Assembly (NCBI GenBank): GCA_038146925.1
Contig: JAYQSP010000009.1
Span: forward strand, 82,695-146,694
DNA length: 64,000 nt
Direction of reading: 5' to 3'
From: UBA830 sp038146925
GTDB lineage: Bacteria; Pseudomonadota; Alphaproteobacteria; MPNO01; UBA830
Position 1 is the stretch's first letter; every line of letters begins with the position of its first letter. Positions 16,844-25,657 of the stretch are shown here, piece after piece. The notes under the pieces were generated by a model. It worked only from the letters and a program-made list of their open reading frames with translations, was not told the DNA's origin and ran no database searches. The position numbers were made by a program, and so were the translations under genes.

Positions 16844-18187
16844 CTAAAAGAGCTCGAGAATGCCGCCTGCGTGCGCGAACAGCTCCGCGTCCGCCTTGGT
16901 ATGACCGATGACCTGAAGCCCGAGAGGCATGCCGTCATCCTGCAGTACCGGCAGGGTCACGGTCGGCATGCCGACCAGCGAAGTCGGCACTGTGAACAGC
17001 GGATCGCCCGTCCACTCCAGCCCCTTCGGCGCGGCGCCGGGCGCGGACAGCGTGACGCAGACGTCGAACGCGCCCTTCAGCGTCGCATAGACGCCGCGCA
17101 CTCGCTCGCGCTCCGCCAGCAGGTCGGCGAACTGATCCTGGGTCATCGACAGGGCCTGCTCCAGGCGCTTGTGCGCGCTTTCGCTGAGCTTCGACGCATC
17201 CATGTCCCGGTGATAGGTATCGAGCGGGAAGCGCCCTTCCCACGCATTGATGTTCATGGAGAGCTCCATCGCGTTGGCGATCGCGTCCTCGACCTCGGCG
17301 ACCTTGGCATCGCTGTCGCGGTCCTGCACGTCGATGCCGGCGGCGGCGAAGGTATCCTTCGCGCGCTGCCACTCCGCCTTGGCGCCATCCGACGCGTTGG
17401 CCCAGCCCGCCGTCTGAAGCATCGCGACCTTGGCCGGTTTGCTGGCCGCAGGCAGCGTCATCGGTCCGGTCACGCCGACATGGCCGGCATCGCCGCCGGT
17501 GCGCGAGGTGATTTCGCGGGTCATCGACCAGCATTCCGCCAAGCTGGCGGCAATCATGCCGGTGCAGCTCTGGCTGAAGCCGTCGAAGCTGCCGCCGCGG
17601 TTGATGCCGCCCATGCTGGGCTTGTAGCCGAACGCGCCGCAATAGCCGGCGGGGCGGATGATTGAGCCGATCACCTGCGAGCCGGTCGCGCCGGCCAGCA
17701 TGCCGGACCCAACCGCCGCCGCCGAGCCGCTGCTCGACCCGCCGGGGGTGCGTTCCAGATCGAACGGATTGCGCGTGACGCCGGGATGCGTCGCCGCGAA
17801 CTCCGTGGTGACGGTCTTGCCGACCATGATCGCGCCGGCTTCGCGCAGCGCCACGACGGCGGCACAGTCACGCCCCGTCATCGTGCCTTCGAACAGGGCC
17901 GAGCCCTGCCCGGTCGGCATGTCGGCGGTCTCCATCACGTCTTTGACGCCGACCGGCATGCCGTCGATCGGCGAGATCTGCTTTCCTGCTTTCCAGCGTT
18001 CCGTCGATTCATCGGCAGCGGCGCGTGCCGCATCCAGATTGGTGCAGACGAAAGCCTTCACGTCGGCCTCGCGCGCGTCCATTTCGGCGATGCAACGGTC
18101 GAGAAACGCGCGCGGCGAATCCGATCCGTCGGCGAAATTGCCGCTGGCGGCGAAGTAGGAACGTTTTTCGGGTTTGTCGGTTGTCAT
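16844..18187 (-). CDS. Amidase signature family hydrolase
   Basis: This 447-residue protein has the Ser-cisSer-Lys machinery of amidase-signature enzymes: Lys82 in GVKDVMETADMPTGQGS, the serine cluster PGGSSSGSAAAV (residues 148-159), and the nucleophile serine in VIGSIIRPA near residue 175. GYCGAFGYKPS follows as usual. The segment preceding the nucleophile (GATGSQVIGS) departs from the common GTDTGGS but keeps the final GS-I-x-P geometry. It hydrolyses a carboxamide to acid and ammonia. It lies between an aldolase-like gene and a quinone reductase in one operon, suggesting use of an amide-bearing carbon or nitrogen source. Confidence 0.88.
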   Translation of the reverse strand: MTTDKPEKRSYFAASGNFADGSDSPRAFLDRCIAEMDAREADVKAFVCTNLDAARAAADESTERWKAGKQISPIDGMPVGVKDVMETADMPTGQGSALFEGTMTGRDCAAVVALREAGAIMVGKTVTTEFAATHPGVTRNPFDLERTPGGSSSGSAAAVGSGMLAGATGSQVIGSIIRPAGYCGAFGYKPSMGGINRGGSFDGFSQSCTGMIAASLAECWSMTREITSRTGGDAGHVGVTGPMTLPAASKPAKVAMLQTAGWANASDGAKAEWQRAKDTFAAAGIDVQDRDSDAKVAEVEDAIANAMELSMNINAWEGRFPLDTYHRDMDASKLSESAHKRLEQALSMTQDQFADLLAERERVRGVYATLKGAFDVCVTLSAPGAAPKGLEWTGDPLFTVPTSLVGMPTVTLPVLQDDGMPLGLQVIGHTKADAELFAHAGGILELF

Positions 18188-18208
18188 GGTTTTCTCCTGT
18201 TTGGGAAC

Positions 18209-19072
18209 TTAGCCGCGACCGGCGAGTTCCAGTCCCTTGTCCAGATCGTTGGTGTGACGTCCCGGCGCCGACATCAGGAAACGGTACCCCTGATCCATCA
18301 GCTCCTGCATGTTTCCGGCATTGGCGTGCGGATGTCCGACGACTGTGTCGTGGCGCTTGCAGATATCGACCACTTCGGCCATCGCGCTCAGCAGTTCGGG
18401 GTGATCGTACTGGCGCGGAAAACCCAGCTCCTGGCCCAGATCGCCTTCGCCGATCAGCACCGCGCCGATGCCCGGCACGTTTTCCAGCATGTCCGGCAGG
18501 TTTTCGATGCCCTTCGTATCCTCGATCTGGAGGATGACGAAAATCTCGCCGTGGGGCGCGAGCGGCCAGACGTCGGCTTTGTGATAATATTCCTGCTGGG
18601 TCAGCCCCCAGTATCGCGCGGCCCGCACCGGCCCGTCGCCGCGAATGCCCTGCGGCTCGTAAAGCGGCTTATCCTTTAGGCGCGGGTAACGGCAGGCGGC
18701 GACCGCGTTGTACGCCTCTTCCACCGTGCTGATATGCGGCCAGACAACACCGTAGACGCCGGTGTCGAGCGCCTGTTTCGCATGCCAGTGGCCCATCTCA
18801 ACACCGTTCACCGGCACCCGCACCAGCGGCGTGACGGGCGGCGCGACCGACCCCGAAGAGGCGATTGCGCGCCGGTCGAGCATGAACTGCATGGAATCGC
18901 GCAGCGCGACGATATCCCACGGCAGGTGCTCGCCCTCGAAGACGATGCTGTCGTACTTCGTGGCCGACATCTGTATGGCGGTTTGCACATCCATCGGCAC
19001 GAAAGCGGAAAACGCGTGCTTGCCGTTTTCCAGTGCGCCGATAACCCCGTTCAGTCTTGCCGAGCTGTCCAT
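18209..19072 (-). CDS. HpcH/HpaI family aldolase / citrate lyase beta-like
   Basis: The start ATG 19072 (MDSSARLNGVIGALENGKH) has AGGGA upstream; a longer frame adds an unrelated leader. The 287-residue TIM-barrel protein has SIVFEGEHLPWD (the family's D/E-x-E-H metal-site region), PLVRVPVNG, VWPHISTVEEA and LQIEDTKGIENLPDML, where the Q-I-E-D glutamate is a metal ligand. Class II pyruvate aldolases of this family split 4-hydroxy-2-oxoacids, the end products of aromatic meta-cleavage. It is the first gene of the aldolase-amidase-MDR operon, divergent from the enoyl-CoA hydratase at 19224. Confidence 0.84.
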   Translation of the reverse strand: MDSSARLNGVIGALENGKHAFSAFVPMDVQTAIQMSATKYDSIVFEGEHLPWDIVALRDSMQFMLDRRAIASSGSVAPPVTPLVRVPVNGVEMGHWHAKQALDTGVYGVVWPHISTVEEAYNAVAACRYPRLKDKPLYEPQGIRGDGPVRAARYWGLTQQEYYHKADVWPLAPHGEIFVILQIEDTKGIENLPDMLENVPGIGAVLIGEGDLGQELGFPRQYDHPELLSAMAEVVDICKRHDTVVGHPHANAGNMQELMDQGYRFLMSAPGRHTNDLDKGLELAGRG

Positions 19073-19223
19073 CGCGTCCCTGTCGTTCGGTTGTCCTCTC
19101 GCCCAAATATGCCGGATGTGCCATCGCAAACCAATCCGTCAACGGATAGTTTTTCGGCAGACGTTTTCTTGCCACCGCCAAGGGATTACAACAAATGCAA
19201 CTGGGCAACCTGAGGAGGCGGAG

Positions 19224-20027
19224 ATGGCGGCAGAACCGATACAACCGGATACGACACTGGTGGATATCGAGTTACGGGAAGGGATTGCGGTCCTCGCCCT
19301 CAACCGGGCCGACAAGCGCAATGCGATCAACGACGACATGCGCGCCGACCTGATCCGGGCGCTCGACTGGGCAGACCGTTCGCCGGATGTCGCGGCGCTG
19401 GTCATTACGGGACGCGGCAAGGGATTCTGCGCCGGCGGCGATATCGCCGCGATGCGCGAACGCCTTTCGGCCCCCGCGGGTCGCGTCGGCATCAACGGCT
19501 GGCAGCGTCAGCGCCGCACGCATCACCTGCTGACCATGCTGCACGATCTGCCGAAACCGACCATCGCGGCGGTGAACGGCGCGGCAGCGGGACTCGGCGC
19601 CGATCTGGCGCTGTGCTGCGATTTCGTGATCGGCGCGCGCGACGCCACTTTCGTGATGAGCTACGTGCTGCGCGGCCTGATTCCCGACGGCGGCGGGATG
19701 TATTTCCTGCCGCGGCGCGTCGGGCTGGCACGGGCGAAAGAGCTGATCTTCTCCGGCCGGATGATCGACGCCCAAGAAGCGCTGCGCATCAACATGATCG
19801 AAAGCGTGTCCGATCCGGACCGCCTGATCGACGACGCCGTCGCAATGGCGCAGTCGATGACGGTGGGATCGGCGGACGCGCTGGCGCTGGCGAAATCGAT
19901 CATGAACGAAAGCTTCGAATCCACCGCCGAGGAGATTTTCGCGCTGGGCAGTCAGGCACAGGGTATTTGCTACACCACGGATTCGCACCGCGAGGCGGTG
20001 TCTGCCTTTCTCGACAAGCGGAAGTAA
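19224..20027 (+). CDS. Enoyl-CoA hydratase/isomerase family protein
   Basis: The start is ATG 19224 (MAAEPIQPDTTLVDIELREG), preceded by GAGGAGG. This 267-residue crotonase-fold protein has ALNRADKRNAIN, the oxyanion-hole segment GKGFCAGGDIAAM, and PTIAAVNGAAAGLGADLAL with the second oxyanion-hole glycine. One of the two usual catalytic glutamates falls in a segment reading MSYVLRGLIPDGGG, so an isomerase or hydrolase activity is possible instead of hydration. The gene runs into the acyl-CoA ligase two bases later; together they would activate an acid and process its enoyl-CoA. Confidence 0.86.
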   Translation: MAAEPIQPDTTLVDIELREGIAVLALNRADKRNAINDDMRADLIRALDWADRSPDVAALVITGRGKGFCAGGDIAAMRERLSAPAGRVGINGWQRQRRTHHLLTMLHDLPKPTIAAVNGAAAGLGADLALCCDFVIGARDATFVMSYVLRGLIPDGGGMYFLPRRVGLARAKELIFSGRMIDAQEALRINMIESVSDPDRLIDDAVAMAQSMTVGSADALALAKSIMNESFESTAEEIFALGSQAQGICYTTDSHREAVSAFLDKRK

Positions 20028-20029
20028 AC

Positions 20030-22105
20030 TTGCCCCGCGCCCCTCTCGACAGCCTGTTCCGGCCGCGCAGCGTCGCTATCGTCGGCGCCTCGACCGATCC
20101 GGCGAAAATCGGCGGACGGCCGCTGCACTTCCTGAAGAAACACGGCTTCGGCGGCGACATCTGGCCGGTCAATCCCAGGACCGAAGAAATCGACGGGTGC
20201 CGCTGTTATCCCGATATCGCCTCGCTGCCGGGCGCGCCGGACATGGCCGTCATCCTGGTCGGGCCGGAACTGGCAGTGCCGGCGGTCGAATCGCTTGCGG
20301 CCAGGGGTTGCGGAGCGGCAATCGTGCTGGCCGGCGGGTTCGCGGAATCGGGAGATGCGGGCGGCGCCCGGCAAAAGGCACTGACGGACGCTGCGGGCGA
20401 GATGCGCCTTCTCGGGCCGAATACGATAGGTCTGCTCAATGTCACCGACGGCATCACGCTTTCGGCGTCGGGCGCGCTCGATGTCGAAGATCTTCATGCC
20501 GGCGGCGTCGCCGTCGTCTCCCAGAGCGGCGGCATTCTGGGATCGCTGCTGTCGCGCGCGGCGGCACGGGGCGTCGGCCTGTCGCACCTGATAGCGACCG
20601 GCAACGAAGCCGACATCGACGTCAGCGACGTGATGGCGTTTCTCGCCGACAATGATGCAACGAAGGTCGTGGCGCTGTATCTCGAAACCGTCCGCAATCC
20701 ATCGACGTTCAGGGACGCGGCCGCCCGGTTGGCGGACGCCGGCAAAAAGCTGGTTGTCTACAAGGTGGGCCGGTCCGAAACCGGGGCCCGCGCCGCGGCC
20801 TCCCATACTGGCGCTCTCGCGGGCGAGGACCGGGTGTTCGATGCCTTTTTCCGGCAGGCCGGCGCGATACGCGTCGACCGGTATTCCGATCTGATCGACG
20901 TGCCGGCGGGTCTGGCATTGGCGCCCCCGCTCCGCGGCAGGCGCATCGCCATTCTGACGCATACCGGCGGCGCCGCCGGACTGGTCGCTGATGTCTGCGG
21001 CCTCGCGGGGTTTGACACACCGGCGCCGTCAGCCGATACGGCGAACAAACTGGGAGCAATTCTTCAGGACGACGGCTTCGCGCCCGACCGCAATCCGGTC
21101 GACCTGACCCTCGCCGGACTCGATCCCGAGATCGTGTATCGAGCCATCATGACGTTGTCCGCCAGTGGCGAGTACGACGCGATCGTGCCGGTCGTCGGAT
21201 CGTCGTCCGTCGGGCGCCCCTACATGGTGGCCGATCCCGTGATCCGGGCCGAGGCAACGGAGCGGATTCCCCTGATCGTCTACACGAGTCCGCATGCGCC
21301 GGCGATTATCGCCCGTCTCAACGGCGAGGGGGTGCCCGCCTTCGATACGCCCGAAGCCTGCGCCGCTGTGTTGTCCGGCCTGACAGCCCCGGACGAACCA
21401 CGGTCGAGCCGGAACACGGCCCTGATCGAACCCGAAACGCTTCCCGACAGATCCGGGGCTTTCAACGAATTCGAAGCCAAATGCGTGTTCGCGGATTTCG
21501 GCATCCCGCCGGTCGACGAAATATCGGTGGAGACGGCCGAGCAGGCCGCAGGTGCCGCATCGCGGCTCGGCGAACGCGTGGCGATCAAGATATTGTCGCG
21601 CGACCTGCTGCACAAAACGGAAATCGGTGGGGTGAGACTCGACGTCGCGCCGCCGGACGCCGCACGCGTGTGCAAGGAGATAGCGGAATCGGCGGACCCG
21701 AACGGCGTGTCGGCGAACGAAGGTTTTCTGATCCAGGAACAGGTGTCCGGCGCCACGGAGATGATCCTCGGCTTCCGCCGCGATCCCGCGCTCGGTCCGG
21801 CCGTGATGATCGGCGCGGGCGGGACGACGGCGGAATTATACGAAGATGTCGCGCTTTGCGTTCTGCCGGCCCCTGAATCCGAAATCCGGTCGATGATCGC
21901 ATCGCTGAAGATGTATCCGCTGCTGGAAGGATACCGCGGCGACATAGGCGCCGATATCGACGCGCTGGCCGAAACGATCGCCCGGTTCGCCCATATGTGC
22001 GAGGTCCTCGGCGACCGTCTGGTCGAAGCCGAAATCAACCCGCTGTTTGTCGGGCCCGGGAAAGTTCCTCCCCGTGCCGGGGACGGCGTGCTGATCCTGG
22101 GATAG
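20030..22105 (+). CDS. Acetate--CoA ligase family protein (ADP-forming, fused alpha and beta parts)
   Basis: The TTG at 20030 is chosen as start (LPRAPLDSLFRPRSVAIVGA); it lies two bases after the hydratase stop, with GGAAG upstream. The 691-residue protein holds a CoA-binding Rossmann domain (residues 1-130), succinyl-CoA-ligase-like domains with the phosphohistidine loop AAASHTGALAGEDRVFDAFF near residue 265, and a C-terminal ATP-grasp domain (about 470-690) with RVAIKILSRDLLHKTEIGGV. It interconverts an acid, CoA and ATP with acyl-CoA, ADP and phosphate. Its partner hydratase suggests use on an unsaturated or aromatic-derived acid, not acetate. Confidence 0.86.
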   Translation: MPRAPLDSLFRPRSVAIVGASTDPAKIGGRPLHFLKKHGFGGDIWPVNPRTEEIDGCRCYPDIASLPGAPDMAVILVGPELAVPAVESLAARGCGAAIVLAGGFAESGDAGGARQKALTDAAGEMRLLGPNTIGLLNVTDGITLSASGALDVEDLHAGGVAVVSQSGGILGSLLSRAAARGVGLSHLIATGNEADIDVSDVMAFLADNDATKVVALYLETVRNPSTFRDAAARLADAGKKLVVYKVGRSETGARAAASHTGALAGEDRVFDAFFRQAGAIRVDRYSDLIDVPAGLALAPPLRGRRIAILTHTGGAAGLVADVCGLAGFDTPAPSADTANKLGAILQDDGFAPDRNPVDLTLAGLDPEIVYRAIMTLSASGEYDAIVPVVGSSSVGRPYMVADPVIRAEATERIPLIVYTSPHAPAIIARLNGEGVPAFDTPEACAAVLSGLTAPDEPRSSRNTALIEPETLPDRSGAFNEFEAKCVFADFGIPPVDEISVETAEQAAGAASRLGERVAIKILSRDLLHKTEIGGVRLDVAPPDAARVCKEIAESADPNGVSANEGFLIQEQVSGATEMILGFRRDPALGPAVMIGAGGTTAELYEDVALCVLPAPESEIRSMIASLKMYPLLEGYRGDIGADIDALAETIARFAHMCEVLGDRLVEAEINPLFVGPGKVPPRAGDGVLILG

Positions 22106-22187
22106 CGACCGCGCGAATTGCCGCTACAAATTCGCGGCGAATAATCTAAAACAATGGAACTACTTTTGTTTTCCGATTCACGAAGGG

Positions 22188-23090
22188 GTGAGCTTGCCGC
22201 TCGACGTCAGCGTTATCATTCCCGCCTACCGGGCGGAAGCGACCATCGGGCGCGCGCTCCGCAGCGTAGCGGCCCAGACCTCGCCGCCGCGCGAAGTGAT
22301 CGTGGTCGACGACGGATCGCCGGACGGAACGTCCGCGACCGCCGAAGCCTGCCGCACCGGTATGGGCGATATCGCGCTCAAAGTGGTGCGCCAGCAAAAC
22401 GCCGGAGCGGGCGCCGCGCGCAACCGGGCGGTGCGGGAGGCTTCCTCGACATTCGTCGCGTTCCTCGACGCCGACGACGAATGGCTGCCGGGAAAGCTCG
22501 AACGCAGTTTCGACATTCTGAATAACGACAAACTGGATTTGGTTTCGCACAACTACGACGCCGTCGCGCCCGATGGATCGGTTTCCCTCGTCAATTGCGC
22601 GGCGCGGTTTCGCGAAGGAACCGACCCCTTCGCAATGCTCTACCGCAAAGGATACCTCGCGACATCGACCCTGATCACACGTCGCGACCTCATCGCAGCG
22701 GCCGGCGGCTTCGACACTACGCTGGCCAATGCGCAGGATTTCGATCTCTGGCTGGCGATTCTCCAGGACCGGAAATTGGCATTCGAAGTCTTCGACGAAG
22801 CGCTTACCCGCTATCACGTGACGGAAGGCAGCATCACCGCACACACGGAACGTCGCATCAGGTGCTGCCTCGCAATCGCCCTGCGGTTTGTACCCGCGCT
22901 CTCGTCCGGCAAATATGCCAGCCTGTGGATGCGGACTCTTGCCATTCACCTCGAGGCGTATCGGGCCTACCGCGCCCGCAATCAGAATTTGCCGGCCTTC
23001 GGCGCGGCGCTGAGATCCGTTCCGGCTTTAATCGTTATGACGTTGAAAGCGGCCTTTGCGTCTCCTCAACAGCGGCCCAGAAACTTGTAA
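22188..23090 (+). CDS. Glycosyltransferase family 2 protein
   Basis: This 300-residue GT-A enzyme begins at GTG 22188 (MSLPLDVSVIIPAYRAEATIG; the TTG six bases on, with better spacing to GAAGGGG, is an alternative). The nucleotide-sugar site has VVDDGSPDGT and the D-x-D region AFLDADDEWLPGKLE; the acceptor side shows ITRRDLIAAAGGFD and NAQDFDLWLAIL, the usual ED-like motif. No transmembrane helix is obvious. It is likely to build lipopolysaccharide or exopolysaccharide at the cytoplasmic face, and it lies next to the convergent GmhB-like phosphatase gene. Confidence 0.88.
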   Translation: MSLPLDVSVIIPAYRAEATIGRALRSVAAQTSPPREVIVVDDGSPDGTSATAEACRTGMGDIALKVVRQQNAGAGAARNRAVREASSTFVAFLDADDEWLPGKLERSFDILNNDKLDLVSHNYDAVAPDGSVSLVNCAARFREGTDPFAMLYRKGYLATSTLITRRDLIAAAGGFDTTLANAQDFDLWLAILQDRKLAFEVFDEALTRYHVTEGSITAHTERRIRCCLAIALRFVPALSSGKYASLWMRTLAIHLEAYRAYRARNQNLPAFGAALRSVPALIVMTLKAAFASPQQRPRNL

Positions 23091-23114
23091 ATCCGCAAAA
23101 AGTCTATGGTGGCT

Positions 23115-23702
23115 TTACCGCCGCACAACCTTGAAGCCGTCGTCCGCCAGCGCCTCGGCAGCCTCCGAATCCCGTTGGGCATTTCCCTCCGCGACCAGGA
23201 TACCAGCCGACAGACCCGCCGCCTTTCCCGCCGCCAGATCCGACACGCTGTCACCGATGATGATGCTTTGAGCCAGGTCGAGAGACAGGTCTTCGGCGGC
23301 CCGGGTCAGCATGCCTGGAGCGGGCTTGCGAAACGGGGAATGATCGGGCCCGCCGGCATCGGGCGGCGGATGGGGACAGGCATAGACCGCATCGATCCTT
23401 ACGCCGGCCGCCTCCAGCAATGCGAGCAGGCGTACCTGCACGGCCTGGAATGCCCCCCAGTCGTAATATCCCCGTCCGATGCCCGACTGATTGGTGACGA
23501 TGACCGCCGCATGGCCGTCCTCGTTCGCCCGACGGATATCCGAAACGGCGGACTCGATCAGCACCACCTCCGCCGGGTCCGACAGATAGTCGACAAGCTG
23601 AATCAGCGTGCCGTCCCGGTCGAGAAACAGGGCCGGCCGGTTGGAAGGAAATTCCGGCGTCCGGATTTCACACCACAAATTGCCGTTTTCGATGACGGTC
23701 AT
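23115..23702 (-). CDS. HAD-IIIA phosphatase, GmhB-like (heptose 1,7-bisphosphate 7-phosphatase family)
   Basis: This 195-residue HAD hydrolase has the nucleophile motif ALFLDRDGTLI (residues about 24-34), motif II VIVTNQSGIGRG, the lysine in FRKPAPGML and motif IV IIIGDSVSDLAAG. This layout is that of GmhB/HisB-N phosphatases. The zinc loop keeps Cys and His (ACPHPPPD) but lacks the second C-x-C, so the structural zinc may be absent. The probable role is ADP-heptose supply for the lipopolysaccharide core, or another sugar phosphate. Its start overlaps the stop of the exported protein gene at 23699-23702, so the two are coupled. Confidence 0.8.
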   Translation of the reverse strand: MTVIENGNLWCEIRTPEFPSNRPALFLDRDGTLIQLVDYLSDPAEVVLIESAVSDIRRANEDGHAAVIVTNQSGIGRGYYDWGAFQAVQVRLLALLEAAGVRIDAVYACPHPPPDAGGPDHSPFRKPAPGMLTRAAEDLSLDLAQSIIIGDSVSDLAAGKAAGLSAGILVAEGNAQRDSEAAEALADDGFKVVRR

Positions 23703-24949
23703 TTCTGAAGCAGGATCAGTTGCCGACGGTCCAGTGCGCCGGCGAACGGATTTTCATCGCCGCCTTTTCCGAACGCGGCGCGGAGTTTTTCCAGATAGGC
23801 ATCGCTCAGACGTGCCGGCGGCCTGGCGTCGTATCCGAGCAGGGAAGCTGCCTTGTTCTCCCCTCCTCCGGCATCGTTCCGGCGGGCGAACACTTCCGCC
23901 CGCGCTTTGTCGGAGACGGCCCACGCATTCAGATAGGAGAGGGCGATTTCCAGAAATGCCGGCTGATCCGGTTTCGCGGGGATATCCGCAATTTCAGGCG
24001 TTGGCGCGGCCGCTTTACGGGCATACACCGAAACGGCCATCAAAACGCGGACGACGGCTCGGGTTTCCGTCGAGCTGCCGGACCCGGCGGCATGCTTTTC
24101 GAGACGTTGCGCGATGCCGCGATGACGTTTGCCAAATCCGGCGGCCCAGTCCGCGAGATTTCCCCGGACGCACCGCCCGGCCCGTGTACAGGCCGGAGAG
24201 GCGTGCTGGCGCCCGGTCGCGGCGGCATAGGCCGCGTAAATCAGCGGATCGTCGCGGTGATCGCGGGCGGCCCGCGCGAAGGCGACCGCCGCCGACCAGT
24301 CGTCGCCGGCCAGTGCCCGGCGAACGCCGTGCTTGTAATACGGATTGTCCAGGAACATGGCCGCAAGCTGTCCCTGGTAAACCCCGCCCAGATAGGCCGC
24401 CGCGTCCCGAAACGCAGGGTCGCCCGCGGCCCGCACTGCACGGGCGATGAACGGTCCCAGCACCGCTTGCCAGCTATCGCCCGGAGCGGAAAGGGCATCG
24501 CGAACAAGCTCGAAACGCCTGTCCTGCGCAACGGATTCTTCTCTATCCCGATTGCCTGATCCTGCCAGGCGGCGACGCAGCACGCCTTCTTCGATACGGC
24601 GGATCCGTTCGCGCAGGGCGAGAACCTCGGTCCGCAGCTTCGACGTATCGCGCCGGATTTCGACCTGCCGGAACTGACAGCTGCGGGACATCAGGCCGCC
24701 GGCCCGGCGGTCGCCGCATTCGCTGGCGAAGCTTCTCCGCAGATCGATCAGCCGGTCTCGCCGTGCGACCAGCAGATCCACGTCCCGGGCCAGCACCTCC
24801 CGCTCCGCGGGATGGTCGATCGCCGGCGGCACGGCCGGTATATCCGGCACCTGCCGGAATGTCGCGCTCATGCCGGGAGACGCGCACAGCGCCATCACGG
24901 GCATCAATACAGCAAGGCAGGAAATCTTTGTGAGGTTTGCGGATATCAT
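23699..24949 (-). CDS. Exported protein of unknown function
   Basis: The 416-residue product (MISANLTKISCLAVLMPVMA) has a cleavable signal peptide ending near SPGMSA (residues about 1-29). A long Arg/Glu-rich helical, probably coiled-coil, stretch (about 55-125) follows, then an alpha-helical domain with SCQFRQVEIRR, YYKHGVRRALAGDDWSAA and an NAWAVSDKARAEVFARR tail, which looks TPR-like. I do not recognise the family. It is coupled by a 4-base overlap to the GmhB-like phosphatase downstream and lies near a glycosyltransferase, so an envelope or polysaccharide role is plausible. Confidence 0.6.
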   Translation of the reverse strand: MISANLTKISCLAVLMPVMALCASPGMSATFRQVPDIPAVPPAIDHPAEREVLARDVDLLVARRDRLIDLRRSFASECGDRRAGGLMSRSCQFRQVEIRRDTSKLRTEVLALRERIRRIEEGVLRRRLAGSGNRDREESVAQDRRFELVRDALSAPGDSWQAVLGPFIARAVRAAGDPAFRDAAAYLGGVYQGQLAAMFLDNPYYKHGVRRALAGDDWSAAVAFARAARDHRDDPLIYAAYAAATGRQHASPACTRAGRCVRGNLADWAAGFGKRHRGIAQRLEKHAAGSGSSTETRAVVRVLMAVSVYARKAAAPTPEIADIPAKPDQPAFLEIALSYLNAWAVSDKARAEVFARRNDAGGGENKAASLLGYDARPPARLSDAYLEKLRAAFGKGGDENPFAGALDRRQLILLQK

Positions 24950-25066
24950 ATCGTCGGGCGAACTTTACGCCGCAACCGGGAAAGCGCCAAGCGGGTAAAG
25001 AAACCGCGCCCGTCTGCCCTGCCGGTCGTGTATCATCGGCGTATCGATGTCCCCGGGGAGAATACG

Positions 25067-25564
25067 ATGCAGCTGGAAGGTTCCTGTCACTGCGGCGCGG
25101 TCCGTTTTTCCGTCCAGTCCGACACGCCCTATCCCTATAACCGGTGCTACTGCACCATCTGCCGCAAGACGGGCGGCGGCGGCGGATACGCGATCAATAT
25201 CATGGGCCGCGCGGACACGCTGAAAGTCACGGGCGAAGACAACCTCTCCGTCTACCGGTCGGCGAAGAACGACCGCGAGGATTACGAAGAAGACGGCCTG
25301 TCCAGGGCGCGGCGCTATTTCTGTGGCAAATGCGGGTCCGCCCTGTGGGTGCACGGCACGGATTATCCGGATTTCGTGTATCCGTTCGCCTCCGCCATCG
25401 ACACGCCGCTTCCGGAACCGCCGGAAATGACCCATCTGATGCTGGACGAAAAAGCGTCCTGGGTGCGGCTGCACGTAACGGAGCACGATGCGAAATTCGA
25501 CAAATACCCCGACACGGGCATCGAAGACTGGCATCGCCAGCGCGGGTTATTCGGCGACAAATAG
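25067..25564 (+). CDS. GFA family zinc-binding protein
   Basis: The start is ATG 25067 (MQLEGSCHCGAVRFSVQSDT), preceded by GGGGAG. The 165-residue protein has the glutathione-dependent formaldehyde-activating (GFA/CENP-V) fold with zinc ligands in SCHCGAV (residues 6-12), RCYCTICRKTGG (near 30) and RYFCGKCGSALWV (near 89). The prototype Gfa was proposed to speed condensation of formaldehyde with glutathione, but many members have other, unknown roles, often binding glutathione. With three GST genes in the window it fits a thiol-rich metabolism. The upstream extension of this frame has no homology. Confidence 0.87.
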   Translation: MQLEGSCHCGAVRFSVQSDTPYPYNRCYCTICRKTGGGGGYAINIMGRADTLKVTGEDNLSVYRSAKNDREDYEEDGLSRARRYFCGKCGSALWVHGTDYPDFVYPFASAIDTPLPEPPEMTHLMLDEKASWVRLHVTEHDAKFDKYPDTGIEDWHRQRGLFGDK

Positions 25565-25657
25565 GGTGTCAGAAAACCTTCACCGACAGGTCACAAATAC
25601 GTTCGGAAAGAGAATCAAACATCGGGTTCTGAAACATAGACACGACAGGATCTGACC

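Noticed and set aside
22106..22187. Small inverted repeat CGCGAATT ... AATTCGCG after the acyl-CoA ligase gene as a terminator
   Set aside because: There is no T tract after the stem, so it is not counted as a terminator, although a weak structural role is possible.
25570..25657. Possible Pho box upstream of phoX
   Set aside because: CGACAGGTCACA-like bases are present, but they do not form the 7-base direct repeats with 4-base spacing expected for PhoB.
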